Below, one piece after another: positions 46,908 to 59,775 of a stretch of DNA of 64,000 nt (its first letter is position 1; each line of letters starts with the position of its first letter). The notes below the pieces were generated by a model that did not search any database, was not told the origin of the DNA, and saw only the letters and a program-made list of their open reading frames with translations. The position numbers were made by a program, and so were the translations under genes. The DNA comes from Burkholderiales bacterium (GTDB lineage: Bacteria; Pseudomonadota; Gammaproteobacteria; Burkholderiales; Burkholderiaceae_E): the NCBI GenBank assembly GCA_029977705.1, contig JAPOKJ010000010.1:1-64000 (forward strand), written 5' to 3'.

Positions 46908-46993
46908 CGACCAGAACGGCCGGCCCTTCGGCGGCTCCGCGCCAGACCCTGTCTGAAAGCGACCCGCACGCAAGGTGGTCAGAATGATTGATT

Positions 46994-47010
46994 GTTCTTC
47001 ACCGAAGAAC
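46994..47010 (+). other. Hairpin 2 in the atpE-atpF spacer
   Basis: GTTCTTC (46994-47000), loop ACC, GAAGAAC (47004-47010): a perfect 7-bp stem 14 nt upstream of the atpF GTG, where it could hinder or regulate initiation. Confidence 0.5.
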
Positions 47011-47024
47011 CAAGGGATTGAGTC

Positions 47025-47498
47025 GTGAATATCAATGCGACCTTATTTGTCCAGATGCTGGTGTTTGCCGGCCTTTGGTGGTTCACTGCCAAGTTCGTGT
47101 GGCCACCGATCGTCAAGGCGCTCGACGAGCGTTCGCAGCGCATCGCCGACGGCCTGGCTGCCGCCGACAAGGCCAAGGCTGAACTGGCCACCGCCAAAAA
47201 GAACATCGAAGCGGAACTGAAGCAGGCCCGTGATGGCGCCGCTGAAGTGCGTGCCGCTGCTGAAAAGCAGGGCGCCCTGGCGCTCGAGGAAGCCCGTGCC
47301 GAAGGCGCGCGCATCGTCGCCGCCGCCAAGAAGCAGGCTGAGGAAGAAGCCTCGCTGGCCGCCCAGAAGGCCAAGGATCAGCTGCGCGACCAGGTCGCCG
47401 CCCTGGCGGTATCTGGCGCCGAGCGCATCCTGCGTCGCGAAATCGATGCCGGCAAGCACGCCGAACTGCTCAGCAACCTCAAGAACGAGCTGCGCTAA
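47025..47498 (+). CDS. atpF: ATP synthase Fo subunit b
   Basis: 157 residues. One N-terminal membrane helix ([20 protein letters not shown]) followed by a long charged coiled coil ([20 protein letters not shown] onward) that forms the peripheral stalk. Start is GTG. It overlaps no gene and is followed by atpH after 14 bp. Confidence 0.96.
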   Translation: MNINATLFVQMLVFAGLWWFTAKFVWPPIVKALDERSQRIADGLAAADKAKAELATAKKNIEAELKQARDGAAEVRAAAEKQGALALEEARAEGARIVAAAKKQAEEEASLAAQKAKDQLRDQVAALAVSGAERILRREIDAGKHAELLSNLKNELR

Positions 47499-47512
47499 GG
47501 AGCACCTGCATC

Positions 47513-48046
47513 ATGGCCGAAGCGCTTACCATTGCCCGTCCCTACGCCGAGGCGGCCTTCAGGCTGGCCCGTGAACAGGGGGCCATGCCCTCCTGGAACG
47601 ACGCCCTGAACCGTCTGGCGAGCATTGCCCAGGCGCCCGAAGCCCTGGGCCTGATCGGTGATCCGAACCTCACCGTGACGCAACTGGCAGGTGTCTTCAC
47701 CGACAGTGCCGGCATGCTGACCCAGGAACAGAAGAACTTCGTGACCATGCTCGCGCAGAACGACCGCCTGGCGGTGCTGCCTGAGATTGCCGGCATGTTC
47801 GGCCGGCTGCAGCATGCCCAGGAAGGCGTGGTCGATGCCCACGTCGAATCCGCCTACCCGCTGACCGAAGGCCAGCTGGCCGAGATCGTTGCCACCCTCG
47901 AAGCCCGCGTCGGCAAGAAGGTGGCTGCCACCTCATCGGTCAATGTCGAACTGATCGGCGGTGTGGCGATCCACATCGGCGACGAGGTGATGGATGCCTC
48001 GGTGCGCGGCAAGCTGGCCCAGCTTTCGAAATCTCTGGTTGCCTGA
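47513..48046 (+). CDS. atpH: ATP synthase F1 subunit delta
   Basis: 177 residues. N-terminal [20 protein letters not shown] and C-terminal [20 protein letters not shown] with [20 protein letters not shown] are typical of the OSCP/delta family. It links the peripheral stalk to the top of F1. Short gap to atpA (59 bp). Confidence 0.96.
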   Translation: MAEALTIARPYAEAAFRLAREQGAMPSWNDALNRLASIAQAPEALGLIGDPNLTVTQLAGVFTDSAGMLTQEQKNFVTMLAQNDRLAVLPEIAGMFGRLQHAQEGVVDAHVESAYPLTEGQLAEIVATLEARVGKKVAATSSVNVELIGGVAIHIGDEVMDASVRGKLAQLSKSLVA

Positions 48047-48105
48047 GCTCGGCACAGCGCCGTCAGACGACCCCCTGTCAAGAATCAAAGTTTAGGAGAA
48101 TAGTT

Positions 48106-49647
<1,542 letters not shown>

Positions 49648-49685
49648 TCCTGACGCGGCCAACCTAGTCAATCTTCGGAGCAAAC

Positions 49686-50558
49686 ATGCCCGGCAGTAAA
49701 GAGATTCGCACCAAGATCAAGAGCGTGCAAAACACGCGCAAGATCACCAAGGCGATGGAGATGGTGGCGGCCTCCAAGATGCGCAAGGCGCAGGAGCGCA
49801 TGCGCGCTGCACGCCCGTACGCAGAAAAGATCCGCAACATCGCCGCCCAGCTGGCCACTGCCAATCCCGAGTACAAGCATCCGTACCTGGTCCAGAACGA
49901 GAACGCCGACGCTGTCGGCCTGATCGTGGTCACCAGTGACAAGGGCCTGTGCGGCGGCCTGAACACCAATGTCCTGCGCGTGGTGACCACCAAGCTGCGC
50001 GAGATCCAGGGTTCGGGCAAGAAGGTGGTCGTCTCGGCAATCGGCAACAAGGGTCTGGGCTTCATGAACCGGATCGGTGCCAAGGTGATTTCGCAGCTGG
50101 TCCAGATCGGCGATGTGCCGCACCTGGAGCGTCTGATCGGACCGGTCAAGGTCCAGCTCGACGCCTACGAGCGCGGCGAAGTGGCTGCCGTCTATGTGGC
50201 CTACACCAAGTTCGTCAACACCATGAAGCAGGAGCCGGTCATCGAGCAGCTGCTGCCGCTGGCACCGGAAACCCTCGAAGGGGCATCCAAGGAATACTCC
50301 TGGGATTACATCTACGAGCCGGATGCGCAAACGGTGCTCGACGAGCTGCTCACCCGCTACCTGGAAGCCCAGGTGTACCAGTCGGTGGCCGAGAACATCG
50401 CCTCCGAGCAAAGTGCCCGGATGGTGGCGATGAAGGCGGCCTCCGACAACGCCAAGTCGGTGATCGATGACCTGCAGCTGAGCTACAACAAGGCGCGTCA
50501 GGCCGGCATCACCAAAGAGCTCTCCGAGATTGTCAGCGGCGCCGCAGCGGTGGGCTGA
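49686..50558 (+). CDS. atpG: ATP synthase F1 subunit gamma
   Basis: 290 residues. N-terminal [20 protein letters not shown] and C-terminal [20 protein letters not shown] form the rotating coiled-coil shaft. [18 protein letters not shown] is the conserved middle segment. Confidence 0.97.
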   Translation: MPGSKEIRTKIKSVQNTRKITKAMEMVAASKMRKAQERMRAARPYAEKIRNIAAQLATANPEYKHPYLVQNENADAVGLIVVTSDKGLCGGLNTNVLRVVTTKLREIQGSGKKVVVSAIGNKGLGFMNRIGAKVISQLVQIGDVPHLERLIGPVKVQLDAYERGEVAAVYVAYTKFVNTMKQEPVIEQLLPLAPETLEGASKEYSWDYIYEPDAQTVLDELLTRYLEAQVYQSVAENIASEQSARMVAMKAASDNAKSVIDDLQLSYNKARQAGITKELSEIVSGAAAVG

Positions 50559-50614
50559 TGCCCTCCGACCGCTCCAGCGACCCCATCGAATTCAAGATCA
50601 ACACAAGTATTTAA

Positions 50615-52027
<1,413 letters not shown>

Positions 52028-52063
52028 TCGGCCAGCGCCGCAACCTAAACTGACGAGGGACCC

Positions 52064-52483
52064 ATGTCCACCATTCACGTCGATGTGGTCAGCGCGGAAC
52101 AAGCCATCTTCTCTGGTGAGGCCGAATTCGTGGCCTTGCCGGGCGAAGCCGGCGAGCTGGGGATCTATCCCCAGCACATTCCGCTGATCACCCGCATCAA
52201 GCCCGGGGCTGTGCGCATCAAGGAAGCCGGCAGCAAGCACGAGACCTTCGTCTTTGTCGCCGGTGGCATTCTCGAGGTTCAGCCGCACCGGGTGACCGTG
52301 CTGGCCGACACCGCCATCCGTGGCGATGACCTGGACGAGGCCAAGGCCGAAGCCGCCCGCAAGGCCGCCGAAGAAGCCCTGGCCAATGCCAAGACCGATG
52401 TCGATCTGGCGCGCGCGCAAAGCGAGCTGGCCATCATGGCCGCCCAGATTGCAGCCCTGCGCAAGTTCCGCAGCAAGAAGTAA
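52064..52483 (+). CDS. atpC: ATP synthase F1 subunit epsilon
   Basis: 139 residues. N-terminal beta sandwich ([39 protein letters not shown]) and a C-terminal helical pair ([20 protein letters not shown]). It regulates ATP hydrolysis and couples rotation. Last atp gene. Confidence 0.97.
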   Translation: MSTIHVDVVSAEQAIFSGEAEFVALPGEAGELGIYPQHIPLITRIKPGAVRIKEAGSKHETFVFVAGGILEVQPHRVTVLADTAIRGDDLDEAKAEAARKAAEEALANAKTDVDLARAQSELAIMAAQIAALRKFRSKK

Positions 52484-52527
52484 TCGGCTTTCAACGCTGA
52501 CGATCTTTCCTCCAAGCCCGCCGGAAC

Positions 52528-53313
52528 GTGTCCCGCAATCTTCTGGACACGGTCCTGGGCGGTGGTGCGATCGAGCAAGCGGCCTCGATCGCGCACCAGC
52601 GGCGCCAGGAAGCGCTGGCCCGGGAGGCTGAGGCCTCCGTCCTCGACCTGAGCCAGCGCCATGCCGTGATTGCCGGCGTCAAGGGCCGGCTCGGCGAAAC
52701 CCTCCTCAATCATCTGCTTGCCAGCGACTATGCGGGCGTGACGGCCCTGGCCGACCGGCCGATCCAGCTGGGCCTGCGCAAGCTGCGCTGCTGCCCTGCC
52801 GCCGGCCTCGCGGACCAGCCCTGCGATGATGCCTATCTGTGCCTGAACGACCAGGACGGCCCCTTCGCCCGTTCCTGGTACGGGCGTGACGCCCACTTTC
52901 TCGAGGTCCTGCAGGAGCACTTGCTGCCCCTGGCCGAGCACCTGTACCGGTACGGGGTCCGGCGCCTGAGTGTGCTGGCGCCCCTGTCCAGCTGGCAATC
53001 GATGGGCAAGGTGCATCACGGCATGGCCGACGAGACCGAAGCGGCCCTGAGCCTGCTGGGCTTTGACACGGTGCAATTCCTGCGGCCAGCCGTCCAGCTC
53101 ACCCCCGCCCCTGGCGGTTCGCTGTTGCAGCGCTTTGCGCACGGCTACCTGAGCCTGTTCAACATGATGTTGCCCAAGGGGGCTGAAACCCTGCGCGCCG
53201 ACCACCTGGCCCAGGCCACCCTCGAAGCGGCCCGTGATCCCCGTCCGGGCGTTCGCGTGATCGACAACGAGGCCCTGCTGGCGCTCAGGGCGCGCGCACG
53301 GCCGGCTTCTTGA
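52528..53313 (+). CDS. Rossmann-fold NAD(P)-binding protein, HTATIP2/atypical-SDR-like
   Basis: 261 residues, GTG start, no SD. After an approximately 50-residue helical lead, a dinucleotide motif VIAGVKGRLGETLLNHLLAS (GxxGxxG, about 48-67), a strand ending in VTALADRPIQLG, and later MADETEAALSLLGFDTVQFL with an RP pair. The order resembles HTATIP2-type extended SDRs, but the catalytic YxxxK is not evident. Its place between atpC and hemE is not part of the usual gene order I know for Burkholderiales. Function unknown. Confidence 0.6.
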   Translation: MSRNLLDTVLGGGAIEQAASIAHQRRQEALAREAEASVLDLSQRHAVIAGVKGRLGETLLNHLLASDYAGVTALADRPIQLGLRKLRCCPAAGLADQPCDDAYLCLNDQDGPFARSWYGRDAHFLEVLQEHLLPLAEHLYRYGVRRLSVLAPLSSWQSMGKVHHGMADETEAALSLLGFDTVQFLRPAVQLTPAPGGSLLQRFAHGYLSLFNMMLPKGAETLRADHLAQATLEAARDPRPGVRVIDNEALLALRARARPAS

Positions 53314-53319
53314 GATAAT
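53312..53319 (+). promoter_or_regulatory. Extended -10 element before the DUF599 gene
   Basis: GAGATAAT (53312-53319): GATAAT (5/6) preceded by TGA (extended -10 pattern TGN), ending six bases before the ATG at 53326. It lies at the very end of the preceding gene. Confidence 0.4.
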
Positions 53320-53325
53320 GCCGCG

Positions 53326-54030
53326 ATGAACGCGATGACCACCTTGGACTGGGTCGGGCTGGGCCTTTGGCTGCTGTGCTGGATCGCCTATGGGGTCTGG
53401 TCGACGCGGGCCTCGGAGCGTCAGCCCAGCCTGATGGGGACGGTGGCGCAGTCGCGGCGCGCCTGGATGCGCGAGGCCTACCGCCGCGAGAACCGGGTGA
53501 CCGACTCGGCCCTGATCAGCAGCCTGATGCACAGCGCCACCTTCTTCTCGTCCACGACCATCCTGATCCTGGGCGCCCTCTTTGCAATCCTGGGTGGCAT
53601 CGAGCGCAATACCGAGTTGCTCGACGTGGTCAAGAATCTGCCCCTCGCCCGGCAGGCCTCGCAGCAGCTGCTGGAAATCAAGGCGCTGTGCCTGGCGGGC
53701 GTCTTTCTGTATGGCTTCCTGCGCTTCACGATGTCGCTGCGCCAGTTCAACCTGATCGCCATCCTGATCGGGGCCTTGCCGCCGGATCGCAGCGAGCCGG
53801 CCGAAACCCATCCGATGGTGAGCAAGGCGGCCCGCCTCAACGAGCTGGCCGGGAACAACTTTACCCATGGCCTGCGTGCCTACTACTTCGCGGTGCCCCT
53901 GGTCCTGTGGCTGGTCAACCCCTGGTTGCTGCTGGCAGGTACCGCCCTGATCACCTGGGTCACCTATTTCATGGAGTTCCACTCCGCCACCGTCCGCGCC
54001 CTGTCGGCGCCGGACGGCCCCAGCAAATAA
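53326..54030 (+). CDS. DUF599-family membrane protein
   Basis: 234 residues. Membrane helices at about 5-24 ([20 protein letters not shown]), 65-90 ([20 protein letters not shown]), 115-135 and 180-215. The motif [20 protein letters not shown] followed by [11 protein letters not shown] is typical of DUF599, an uncharacterised family of small inner-membrane proteins. Between atpC and hemE. Confidence 0.88.
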   Translation: MNAMTTLDWVGLGLWLLCWIAYGVWSTRASERQPSLMGTVAQSRRAWMREAYRRENRVTDSALISSLMHSATFFSSTTILILGALFAILGGIERNTELLDVVKNLPLARQASQQLLEIKALCLAGVFLYGFLRFTMSLRQFNLIAILIGALPPDRSEPAETHPMVSKAARLNELAGNNFTHGLRAYYFAVPLVLWLVNPWLLLAGTALITWVTYFMEFHSATVRALSAPDGPSK

Positions 54031-54076
54031 CCACGGCCGCCCGAGGCGACCCCCCCCACCCGGCCCGACACCCGCC

Positions 54077-55168
54077 ATGACCCTGAAAAACGATACCTTT
54101 CTCCGCGCCCTGCTGCGGCAACCCACCGATTACACGCCGGTGTGGCTGATGCGCCAGGCGGGCCGCTACCTGCCCGAGTACAACGCCACCCGCAAGAAGG
54201 CGGGCAGCTTCCTGAACCTGTGCAAGAACCCGGAACTGGCCTGCGAGGTCACCCTGCAACCCCTGGCGCGCTATCCGCTGGATGCGGCCATCCTGTTCTC
54301 CGACATCCTGACGATTCCGGATGCGATGGGCCTGGGCCTGTACTTTGCCGAGGGCGAGGGCCCGAAGTTCGAGCGCACCATCCAGAACGAGGACGATCTG
54401 GCCCGCCTGCACCGGCCGGACCCGAACCAGGACCTGCGCTATGTGATGGACGCGGTCCGCACGATTCGCGGCGCACTGGCCGACCGGGTGCCGCTGATCG
54501 GCTTTTCAGGCTCGCCCTGGACCCTGGCCTGCTATATGGTCGAGGGGGGTGGCAGCGATGACTTTCGCAAGATCAAGAGCTTCCTGATCCGCCGCCCGGA
54601 CCTGCTGCACCGCTTGCTGGACCTGCTGGCGGACACGGTGGCCGATTACCTGAATGCCCAGATCGAGGCCGGCGCCCAGACGGTGATGATCTTTGACAGT
54701 TGGGGCGGGGTGCTGGCCGACGGCGCCTTCCAGACCTTCTCGCTGGCCTATACCCGCAAGGTGCTGGACCGGCTGGTGCGCACGCGCCAGGACCAGGGCA
54801 AGACCAGCCCTGTCCCCGCCATCGTGTTCACCAAGGGGGGCGGTCTGTGGATCGAGGAAATCGCCGCCAGTGGCTGCGATGCGGTGGGGCTGGACTGGAC
54901 CATGAACCTGGGACGGGCTCGCCGCCTGGTGGGCGACCGGGTGGCCCTGCAGGGCAACCTCGATCCGATGTTCCTGTTCGGGGAACCCGACCAGATTCGC
55001 GCCGAATGCCGGAAAGTGCTTGATAGTTATGGCTCACCTCGCGAAGGCCATGGCCATGTCTTCAACCTCGGTCACGGCATCTCCCAGTTCACGCCGCCGG
55101 ACCACGTGTCGGCCATGGTCGATGAGGTGCATCGCCACAGCCGAAGCCTGCGAAAAACCTCAGTGTAA
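54077..55168 (+). CDS. hemE: Uroporphyrinogen decarboxylase
   Basis: 363 residues. N-terminal [20 protein letters not shown] is the hemE signature with two substrate-contact Arg residues, followed by [20 protein letters not shown] with the catalytic Asp. The signature [19 protein letters not shown] and [14 protein letters not shown] are also present. Catalyses decarboxylation of uroporphyrinogen III to coproporphyrinogen III in heme synthesis. hemE lies next to priA, as in many Betaproteobacteria. Confidence 0.98.
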   Translation: MTLKNDTFLRALLRQPTDYTPVWLMRQAGRYLPEYNATRKKAGSFLNLCKNPELACEVTLQPLARYPLDAAILFSDILTIPDAMGLGLYFAEGEGPKFERTIQNEDDLARLHRPDPNQDLRYVMDAVRTIRGALADRVPLIGFSGSPWTLACYMVEGGGSDDFRKIKSFLIRRPDLLHRLLDLLADTVADYLNAQIEAGAQTVMIFDSWGGVLADGAFQTFSLAYTRKVLDRLVRTRQDQGKTSPVPAIVFTKGGGLWIEEIAASGCDAVGLDWTMNLGRARRLVGDRVALQGNLDPMFLFGEPDQIRAECRKVLDSYGSPREGHGHVFNLGHGISQFTPPDHVSAMVDEVHRHSRSLRKTSV

Positions 55169-55250
55169 GCAGTCACTCGCGCCCAAAATCACGCTTTCCG
55201 GAGTTGACAAGCTTGAAAATCCGGTTCTTGCAGTGCAAATCTGTTGCGAC

Positions 55251-55437
55251 TTATCAACACAGGGCCGGGCTGTCGATTTGTCAAGCCCGGGACGCTTGAA
55301 AACAACAGGGGCGTATCGCTAAGTCCCTGAAAATAAAGCAAAATCAGTTTGCTGAAAAAGTAGGCAAAGGACCTTTTCCCGCCATTCTCCAAGGGAAGCC
55401 GCAGCAGGTTGTCCACTTGCACACAGTGTTATCCACA
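55251..55437. other. DnaA-box-like cluster (candidate oriC or DnaA-controlled region)
   Basis: TTATCAACA at 55251-55259 (8/9 to TTATCCACA), TTGTCCACT at 55409-55417 (7/9), TTATCCACA at 55429-55437 (perfect). All lie on the plus strand. The last two are 11 bp apart. The number is too small for a confident origin call. Confidence 0.4.
55265..55290 (+). terminator. Possible hemE transcript hairpin
   Basis: CCGGGCT (55265-55271) pairs with AGCCCGG (55284-55290) around a 12-nt loop; no T tract follows. Weak terminator or structural element. Confidence 0.3.
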
Positions 55438-55473
55438 GCCTGTGTGCATGAGTTGAAAAACCCCCTTGATTCC

Positions 55474-55500
55474 TTGACTATTAGGCCTCGCACTTAAAGT
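55474..55500 (+). promoter_or_regulatory. Probable priA promoter
   Basis: TTGACT (55474-55479, 5/6), 15-nt spacer, TAAAGT (55495-55500, 4/6). The short spacing is suboptimal. It supports the ATG at 55559 over the upstream GTG at 55499 as the translation start. Confidence 0.4.
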
Positions 55501-55558
55501 GAATTCTCTCCAGGCACCGCAAAACAAGACTGAAGGTGACCACTCACCTGCAGATCTG

Positions 55559-57628
55559 ATGTTCGCGCGGATAGCCCTGGAGGTGCCGATTTCGGCCTGG
55601 TTCGACTATGCCGTCCCGCCGGATTGGCGTGCCGGCCTGCAGCCCTTCGACTGGGTCTGGGTCCCGTGGGGCAAGGGGCGGCGACTCGGCCTGTTCCTGT
55701 CCTACGAAGCCTCCAGCGAGGTTCCTCAAGCCAAGCTCAAGACCCTGATCGGGCCGGCCCGGGATGCGCCTGCGATGCCCGCCAGCTGGCAGGCCCTTGT
55801 CAGGTTCGCATCGCGCTACTACCACCGCAGCATCGGCGAGATCGGCTTGCCGGCCATCCCCAAGCCGCTGCGGCAGCCCGGTCCGCTGAGCGCCGGCAGC
55901 ACGGCCCTGGAGCGGGCCCAGCGCCGCGCCCGCACCGTGTTGTCCTCATCGGTCGCGACCGTGCCCAGCCCGCCACCTGCCCTGACGCCAGCCCAGCAAG
56001 CGGTCCTGGCAACGTTGCGGCCGGCGGCCGAGGCGGGCGGCTACCAGCCCTTCCTGCTTTTTGGCGTCACCGGCAGTGGCAAGACCGAGGTCTACCTGGC
56101 TTGGTTCGAGCAACTGCTGGCCCGACATCCCCGGGCCCAGGTGCTGTTGATGGTCCCGGAAATCTCCCTGACCCCCCGCCTGGTGGCCCAGGTTCGGGCG
56201 CGTTTTCCCGAGCAGGACACGGTCGTGCTGCACAGTGGCCTGGCCGACATGGAACGGTCGGCGGCCTGGCTGACCGCCGCCGAAGGACGCGCGCGCATCG
56301 TGATCGGCACCCGCCTGTCGGTGCTGACGCCCTTGCCGGGCCTGGCTGGCATCGTCGTCGACGAGGAGCATGACCCCTCGTTCAAGCAGCCCGATGCCGC
56401 CTTCTCCTCGGCCCGCGACCTGGCGTTGGCGCTGGGCTCGATCGCCGCGGTGCCGGTCCTGCTGGCCTCGGCGACGCCTTCGCTGGAATCCTGGCAAGCA
56501 GCCGCCAAGGGGCGCTACCAGCTGCTCAGGCTGCCGGAGCGGGCGACCGGAGCCGCCATGCCCCAGATCCGCCTGGTCAAGCCGGCGCCGCGCGAGGTGG
56601 CCGGCCTGGGCCTGAGCCCGGCCAGCGCCCAGGCCATCGAGGAGGCGCTGGCGCGAGACGAGCAGGTCCTGGTGTTCCTGAACCGGCGCGGCTATGCGCC
56701 TGTCCTGTATTGCATGCACTGCGGCTGGCTGAGCCAGTGCAGCCATTGTTCGGCCTACCGGGTCCTGCACAAGATCAAGGGCCGCTACCGGCTGATCTGC
56801 CATCACTGCAGCCAGACCCTGCAGGTGCCGCGCCAATGTCCGCAGTGCGGGGCGACGCATCTGGAGCCTCTGGGTCAGGGCACGCAGGCCATGGAAGAGT
56901 CCCTGGCACGCCGCTTTCCGGGCGCGCGCATCCGGCGCGTCGACCGCGATGTGGCCCAGCGCAAGGGCGCGGTGGAAACCATCTTCGAGGAAATCCAGTC
57001 CGGCGAGGCCGACCTGCTGCTCGGGACCCAGATGCTGGCCAAGGGCCACGACTTTCCCAAGCTTCGGCTGGTGGTGGTGCTGGACTGCGATGGGGCCCTC
57101 TACAGTGGCGATTTCCGGGCCCGTGAACGCCTGTTCGCCACCTTGATGCAGGTGGCCGGCCGGGCCGGTCGGGCGGCACCGGTGGCCGGCGCAGCGCAAG
57201 CCCAGGTGATCATCGAGACCCGCTTCCACGAGGACCCGATGTTTGCCGCGCTGCGCGCCCAGGACTACGAACAATTTGCGGCCCAGGAGCTCGCTGAGCG
57301 GGAGGGCGTGGGCTTTCCGCCTTTCTGTCATCAGGCCCTGCTGCGGGCCCGCTCGCCCTCCATGGAAAAGGCCCTCGACTGGCTGGCACGGGCACGCGCC
57401 CTGGGCGAGCCCCTGCTCGCAGAGGGAGGACCGGTGATGCATGATCCGGTGCCGATGCCGATGGCCCGCCTGGCCAATCAGTCGCGCGCCCAGCTGTTGA
57501 TAGAATCGCCCACCCGGCCGCGCCTGCATGCCTTCCTGCGGCAGTGGCTCGATGTGCTGCGCCAGCAGGCCCCGGCCTTTGCGTCGGATCTGGCCTGGCA
57601 GCTGGAAATGGATCCCCTCGAGATTTGA
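55559..57628 (+). CDS. priA: Primosomal helicase PriA
   Basis: About 689 residues from the ATG at 55559; a GTG at 55499 would add 20 residues but overlaps the likely promoter. N-terminal 3'BD (ARIALEVPISAWFDYAVPPD), Walker A LLFGVTGSGKTEVYLAW (about 165), DEEH box VVDEEHDPSFKQPD, then eight Cys of the zinc-binding region (YCMHCGWLSQCSHC, CHHCSQTL, CPQCGATH) and the C-terminal helicase motif GTQMLAKGHDFPKLRLV. Restarts stalled replication forks. Its stop overlaps the rep start (TTGA). Confidence 0.96.
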   Translation: MFARIALEVPISAWFDYAVPPDWRAGLQPFDWVWVPWGKGRRLGLFLSYEASSEVPQAKLKTLIGPARDAPAMPASWQALVRFASRYYHRSIGEIGLPAIPKPLRQPGPLSAGSTALERAQRRARTVLSSSVATVPSPPPALTPAQQAVLATLRPAAEAGGYQPFLLFGVTGSGKTEVYLAWFEQLLARHPRAQVLLMVPEISLTPRLVAQVRARFPEQDTVVLHSGLADMERSAAWLTAAEGRARIVIGTRLSVLTPLPGLAGIVVDEEHDPSFKQPDAAFSSARDLALALGSIAAVPVLLASATPSLESWQAAAKGRYQLLRLPERATGAAMPQIRLVKPAPREVAGLGLSPASAQAIEEALARDEQVLVFLNRRGYAPVLYCMHCGWLSQCSHCSAYRVLHKIKGRYRLICHHCSQTLQVPRQCPQCGATHLEPLGQGTQAMEESLARRFPGARIRRVDRDVAQRKGAVETIFEEIQSGEADLLLGTQMLAKGHDFPKLRLVVVLDCDGALYSGDFRARERLFATLMQVAGRAGRAAPVAGAAQAQVIIETRFHEDPMFAALRAQDYEQFAAQELAEREGVGFPPFCHQALLRARSPSMEKALDWLARARALGEPLLAEGGPVMHDPVPMPMARLANQSRAQLLIESPTRPRLHAFLRQWLDVLRQQAPAFASDLAWQLEMDPLEI

Positions 57629-59712
57629 ACGCTCCCCTGTCCGGCGCTGCGACGCTCAACCCTGCCCAGCGGGAAGCCATCCGCTATCTCGACGGACCCT
57701 GCCTGGTGATTGCCGGGGCGGGCAGCGGCAAGACGCGTGTCATCACCCAGAAGATCCAGCATCTGGTGCAGTCGGGCCAGAACCCTTCGAGCATCGCCGC
57801 CATCACCTTCACCAACAAGGCGGCGATCGAGATGGAGGAGCGTCTCAAGAAGCTGGCCGGCATGCAGTTTCGCAGCGATGCCAAGGGCGAGGGCGGTCCG
57901 CTGGTGTGCACCTTCCACTCGCTGGGCGTGCGCATCCTGCGCAGCCATGGTTCGGTGCTGGGTCTGAAGCGCCAGTTCTCGATTCTGGACAGCGATGATG
58001 TCCAGGGCATCGTCCAGAACGCGCTGGTGACCACCGACCGCAAGCTGCTGCGCGCCTGCATCAGCCAGATCTCGCTGTGGAAGAACGCGATGATCGATCC
58101 CGACGAGGCGATCCGCCTTGCGGGCCGCGCCCATGAGCGCCCTTTTGCGCAGGCCTTTCGTGATTACCAGGCGACCCTGGATGCCTATCAGGCGGTCGAT
58201 TTCGATGACCTGATCCGCCTGCCCGTGCGGCTGCTGCGCCAGGACGCCGCCGCCCTTCAGGAATGGCGCGAGAAGCTGCGCTATCTGCTGGTCGATGAGT
58301 ACCAGGACACCAATGCCTGCCAGTACGAACTGCTCAAGCTGATCGTCGGCCCGCGTCAGGCCTTCACTGCGGTGGGCGATGATGACCAGTCGATCTATGG
58401 CTGGCGCGGGGCCACGCTGGAAAACCTCAAGCGCCTGGGGGTGGACTTTCCGACCCTCAAGGTGATCAAGCTGGAGCAGAACTATCGCTCCTGCCAGTCG
58501 ATCCTGCAGGCTGCCAATGCCATGATCCAGCTCAACCCCAAGCTGCATCCGAAGGCGCTGTGGTCGGAGCTGGGCCCGGGCGAACCGATCCAGGTGCATC
58601 GCGCCGACGACGACGAGGCCGAGGCCCGCCTGGTGGTGCAGAAGATCCAGGCGCGCAAGTTCGAACACCGCCTGCGCTATGCCGACTTTGCCATCCTTTA
58701 CCGCTCCAACCAGCAGGCCCGCATCGTCGAGAAGCTGCTGCGCCTGGAGAAGATTCCCTACGTGCTCAGCGGCGGCCAGTCCTTCTTCGAGCGCGCCGAG
58801 ATCCGCGACCTGATGGCCTACCTGCGGCTGCTGGTCAATGATGACGATGATCCGGCCCTGATCCGCGCCATCACCACGCCCAAGCGTGGCGTCGGCAACC
58901 AGACCCTGCAGGCGCTCGGCCGGTATGCCGCCGAACGCCAGTGTTCGATGTTCCAGGCCTTGTTCGAGGCCGGCTTCGAAGGCCGGGTCCAGGCGCGCCA
59001 GCTCGAGGCGATGCGCGCCTTTGGCCAGTTCATCAACCGGATGCAGGCGCGCGCGACCCGCGAGCCGGCCGCCGACCTGTTCGGCGAACTGCTCAAGGCG
59101 ATCGACTATGAGGCCCACCTGCGCGAGGGCAACGATGAAAAGACCGCCACGACGCGCTGGCAGAACGTGCTCGATTTCGTCGACTGGGTCCGCAAGCGAG
59201 GCGAGGACGGTGCCGATGCGGCCGCCCGCAGCCTGATGCAGGTGGCCCAGGATCTGGCGCTGCTGTCGCAGCTGGACAAGAAGGACAGCGACCAGGACGC
59301 CCTGCGCATGTCGACCATCCATGCCGCCAAGGGCCTGGAGTTTCCCCACGTCTTCATCATCGGCTGCGAGGAAGGCCTGCTGCCCCACCATCGCGATGCC
59401 GACCTGGACAGTGCGCCAACGGACGAGGCCGGCGCCGATGCGCCCGAGGCCGGGTTTTCCGGCCGTATCGAGGAGGAACGGCGCCTGATGTATGTGGCGG
59501 TGACCCGTGCCCAGCGCTCCCTGGTGCTGTCCTGGTGCAAGGAGCGGCATCGGGGCCGCGACAGCGCGCCCCGCCAGGTGTCGCGCTTCGTCTCCGAGAT
59601 GAACCTGGCGGCCAGCACCGCCAGCAACAAGCCGCTCGAGGCTGAGGCCGCCAAGGCCAAGCTCGACCTGCTGCGCCAGATGCTGGCCCGGCGCGGTGCC
59701 CCTAAGGCCTGA
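57625..59712 (+). CDS. rep: ATP-dependent DNA helicase Rep
   Basis: 695 residues from the TTG that overlaps the priA TGA (TTGA). The family sequence begins TLNPAQREAIRYLDGPCLVI. Walker A AGAGSGKTRVITQKI (about 28-42), motif Ia AAITFTNKAAIEMEERL, Walker B LLVDEYQDTNACQYELL (about 219), GDDDQSIYGWRGA, LEQNYRSCQSIL and motif VI VAVTRAQRSLVLSW. Superfamily 1 UvrD/Rep 3'-5' helicase; the pattern (short C-terminal tail, LNPAQ start) favours Rep. Coupling to priA makes a replication-restart pair. Confidence 0.93.
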   Translation: MNAPLSGAATLNPAQREAIRYLDGPCLVIAGAGSGKTRVITQKIQHLVQSGQNPSSIAAITFTNKAAIEMEERLKKLAGMQFRSDAKGEGGPLVCTFHSLGVRILRSHGSVLGLKRQFSILDSDDVQGIVQNALVTTDRKLLRACISQISLWKNAMIDPDEAIRLAGRAHERPFAQAFRDYQATLDAYQAVDFDDLIRLPVRLLRQDAAALQEWREKLRYLLVDEYQDTNACQYELLKLIVGPRQAFTAVGDDDQSIYGWRGATLENLKRLGVDFPTLKVIKLEQNYRSCQSILQAANAMIQLNPKLHPKALWSELGPGEPIQVHRADDDEAEARLVVQKIQARKFEHRLRYADFAILYRSNQQARIVEKLLRLEKIPYVLSGGQSFFERAEIRDLMAYLRLLVNDDDDPALIRAITTPKRGVGNQTLQALGRYAAERQCSMFQALFEAGFEGRVQARQLEAMRAFGQFINRMQARATREPAADLFGELLKAIDYEAHLREGNDEKTATTRWQNVLDFVDWVRKRGEDGADAAARSLMQVAQDLALLSQLDKKDSDQDALRMSTIHAAKGLEFPHVFIIGCEEGLLPHHRDADLDSAPTDEAGADAPEAGFSGRIEEERRLMYVAVTRAQRSLVLSWCKERHRGRDSAPRQVSRFVSEMNLAASTASNKPLEAEAAKAKLDLLRQMLARRGAPKA

Positions 59713-59775
59713 GTCCTGCGGGTGTTCTACACTTCGACTCCCGCCTGCCCTTTGCCCAACGATCTGAAGCGCGCC

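Larger units (their letters stand above)
55169..55558. other. 390-nt non-coding hemE-priA gap, AT-richer, with DnaA-box-like sequences
   Basis: This stretch is visibly less GC-rich than its neighbours and has several CTTGAAAA/GTTGAAAA-like motifs (near 55212, 55294 and 55452). It holds three 9-mers resembling DnaA boxes (see the separate entry), a GC-rich hairpin and the priA promoter. I see no conserved RNA or protein. Confidence 0.55.

Noticed and set aside
46839-47024. The atpE-atpF spacer as a riboswitch.
   Set aside because: Only simple short stems are visible and no known ligand-binding core could be recognised.
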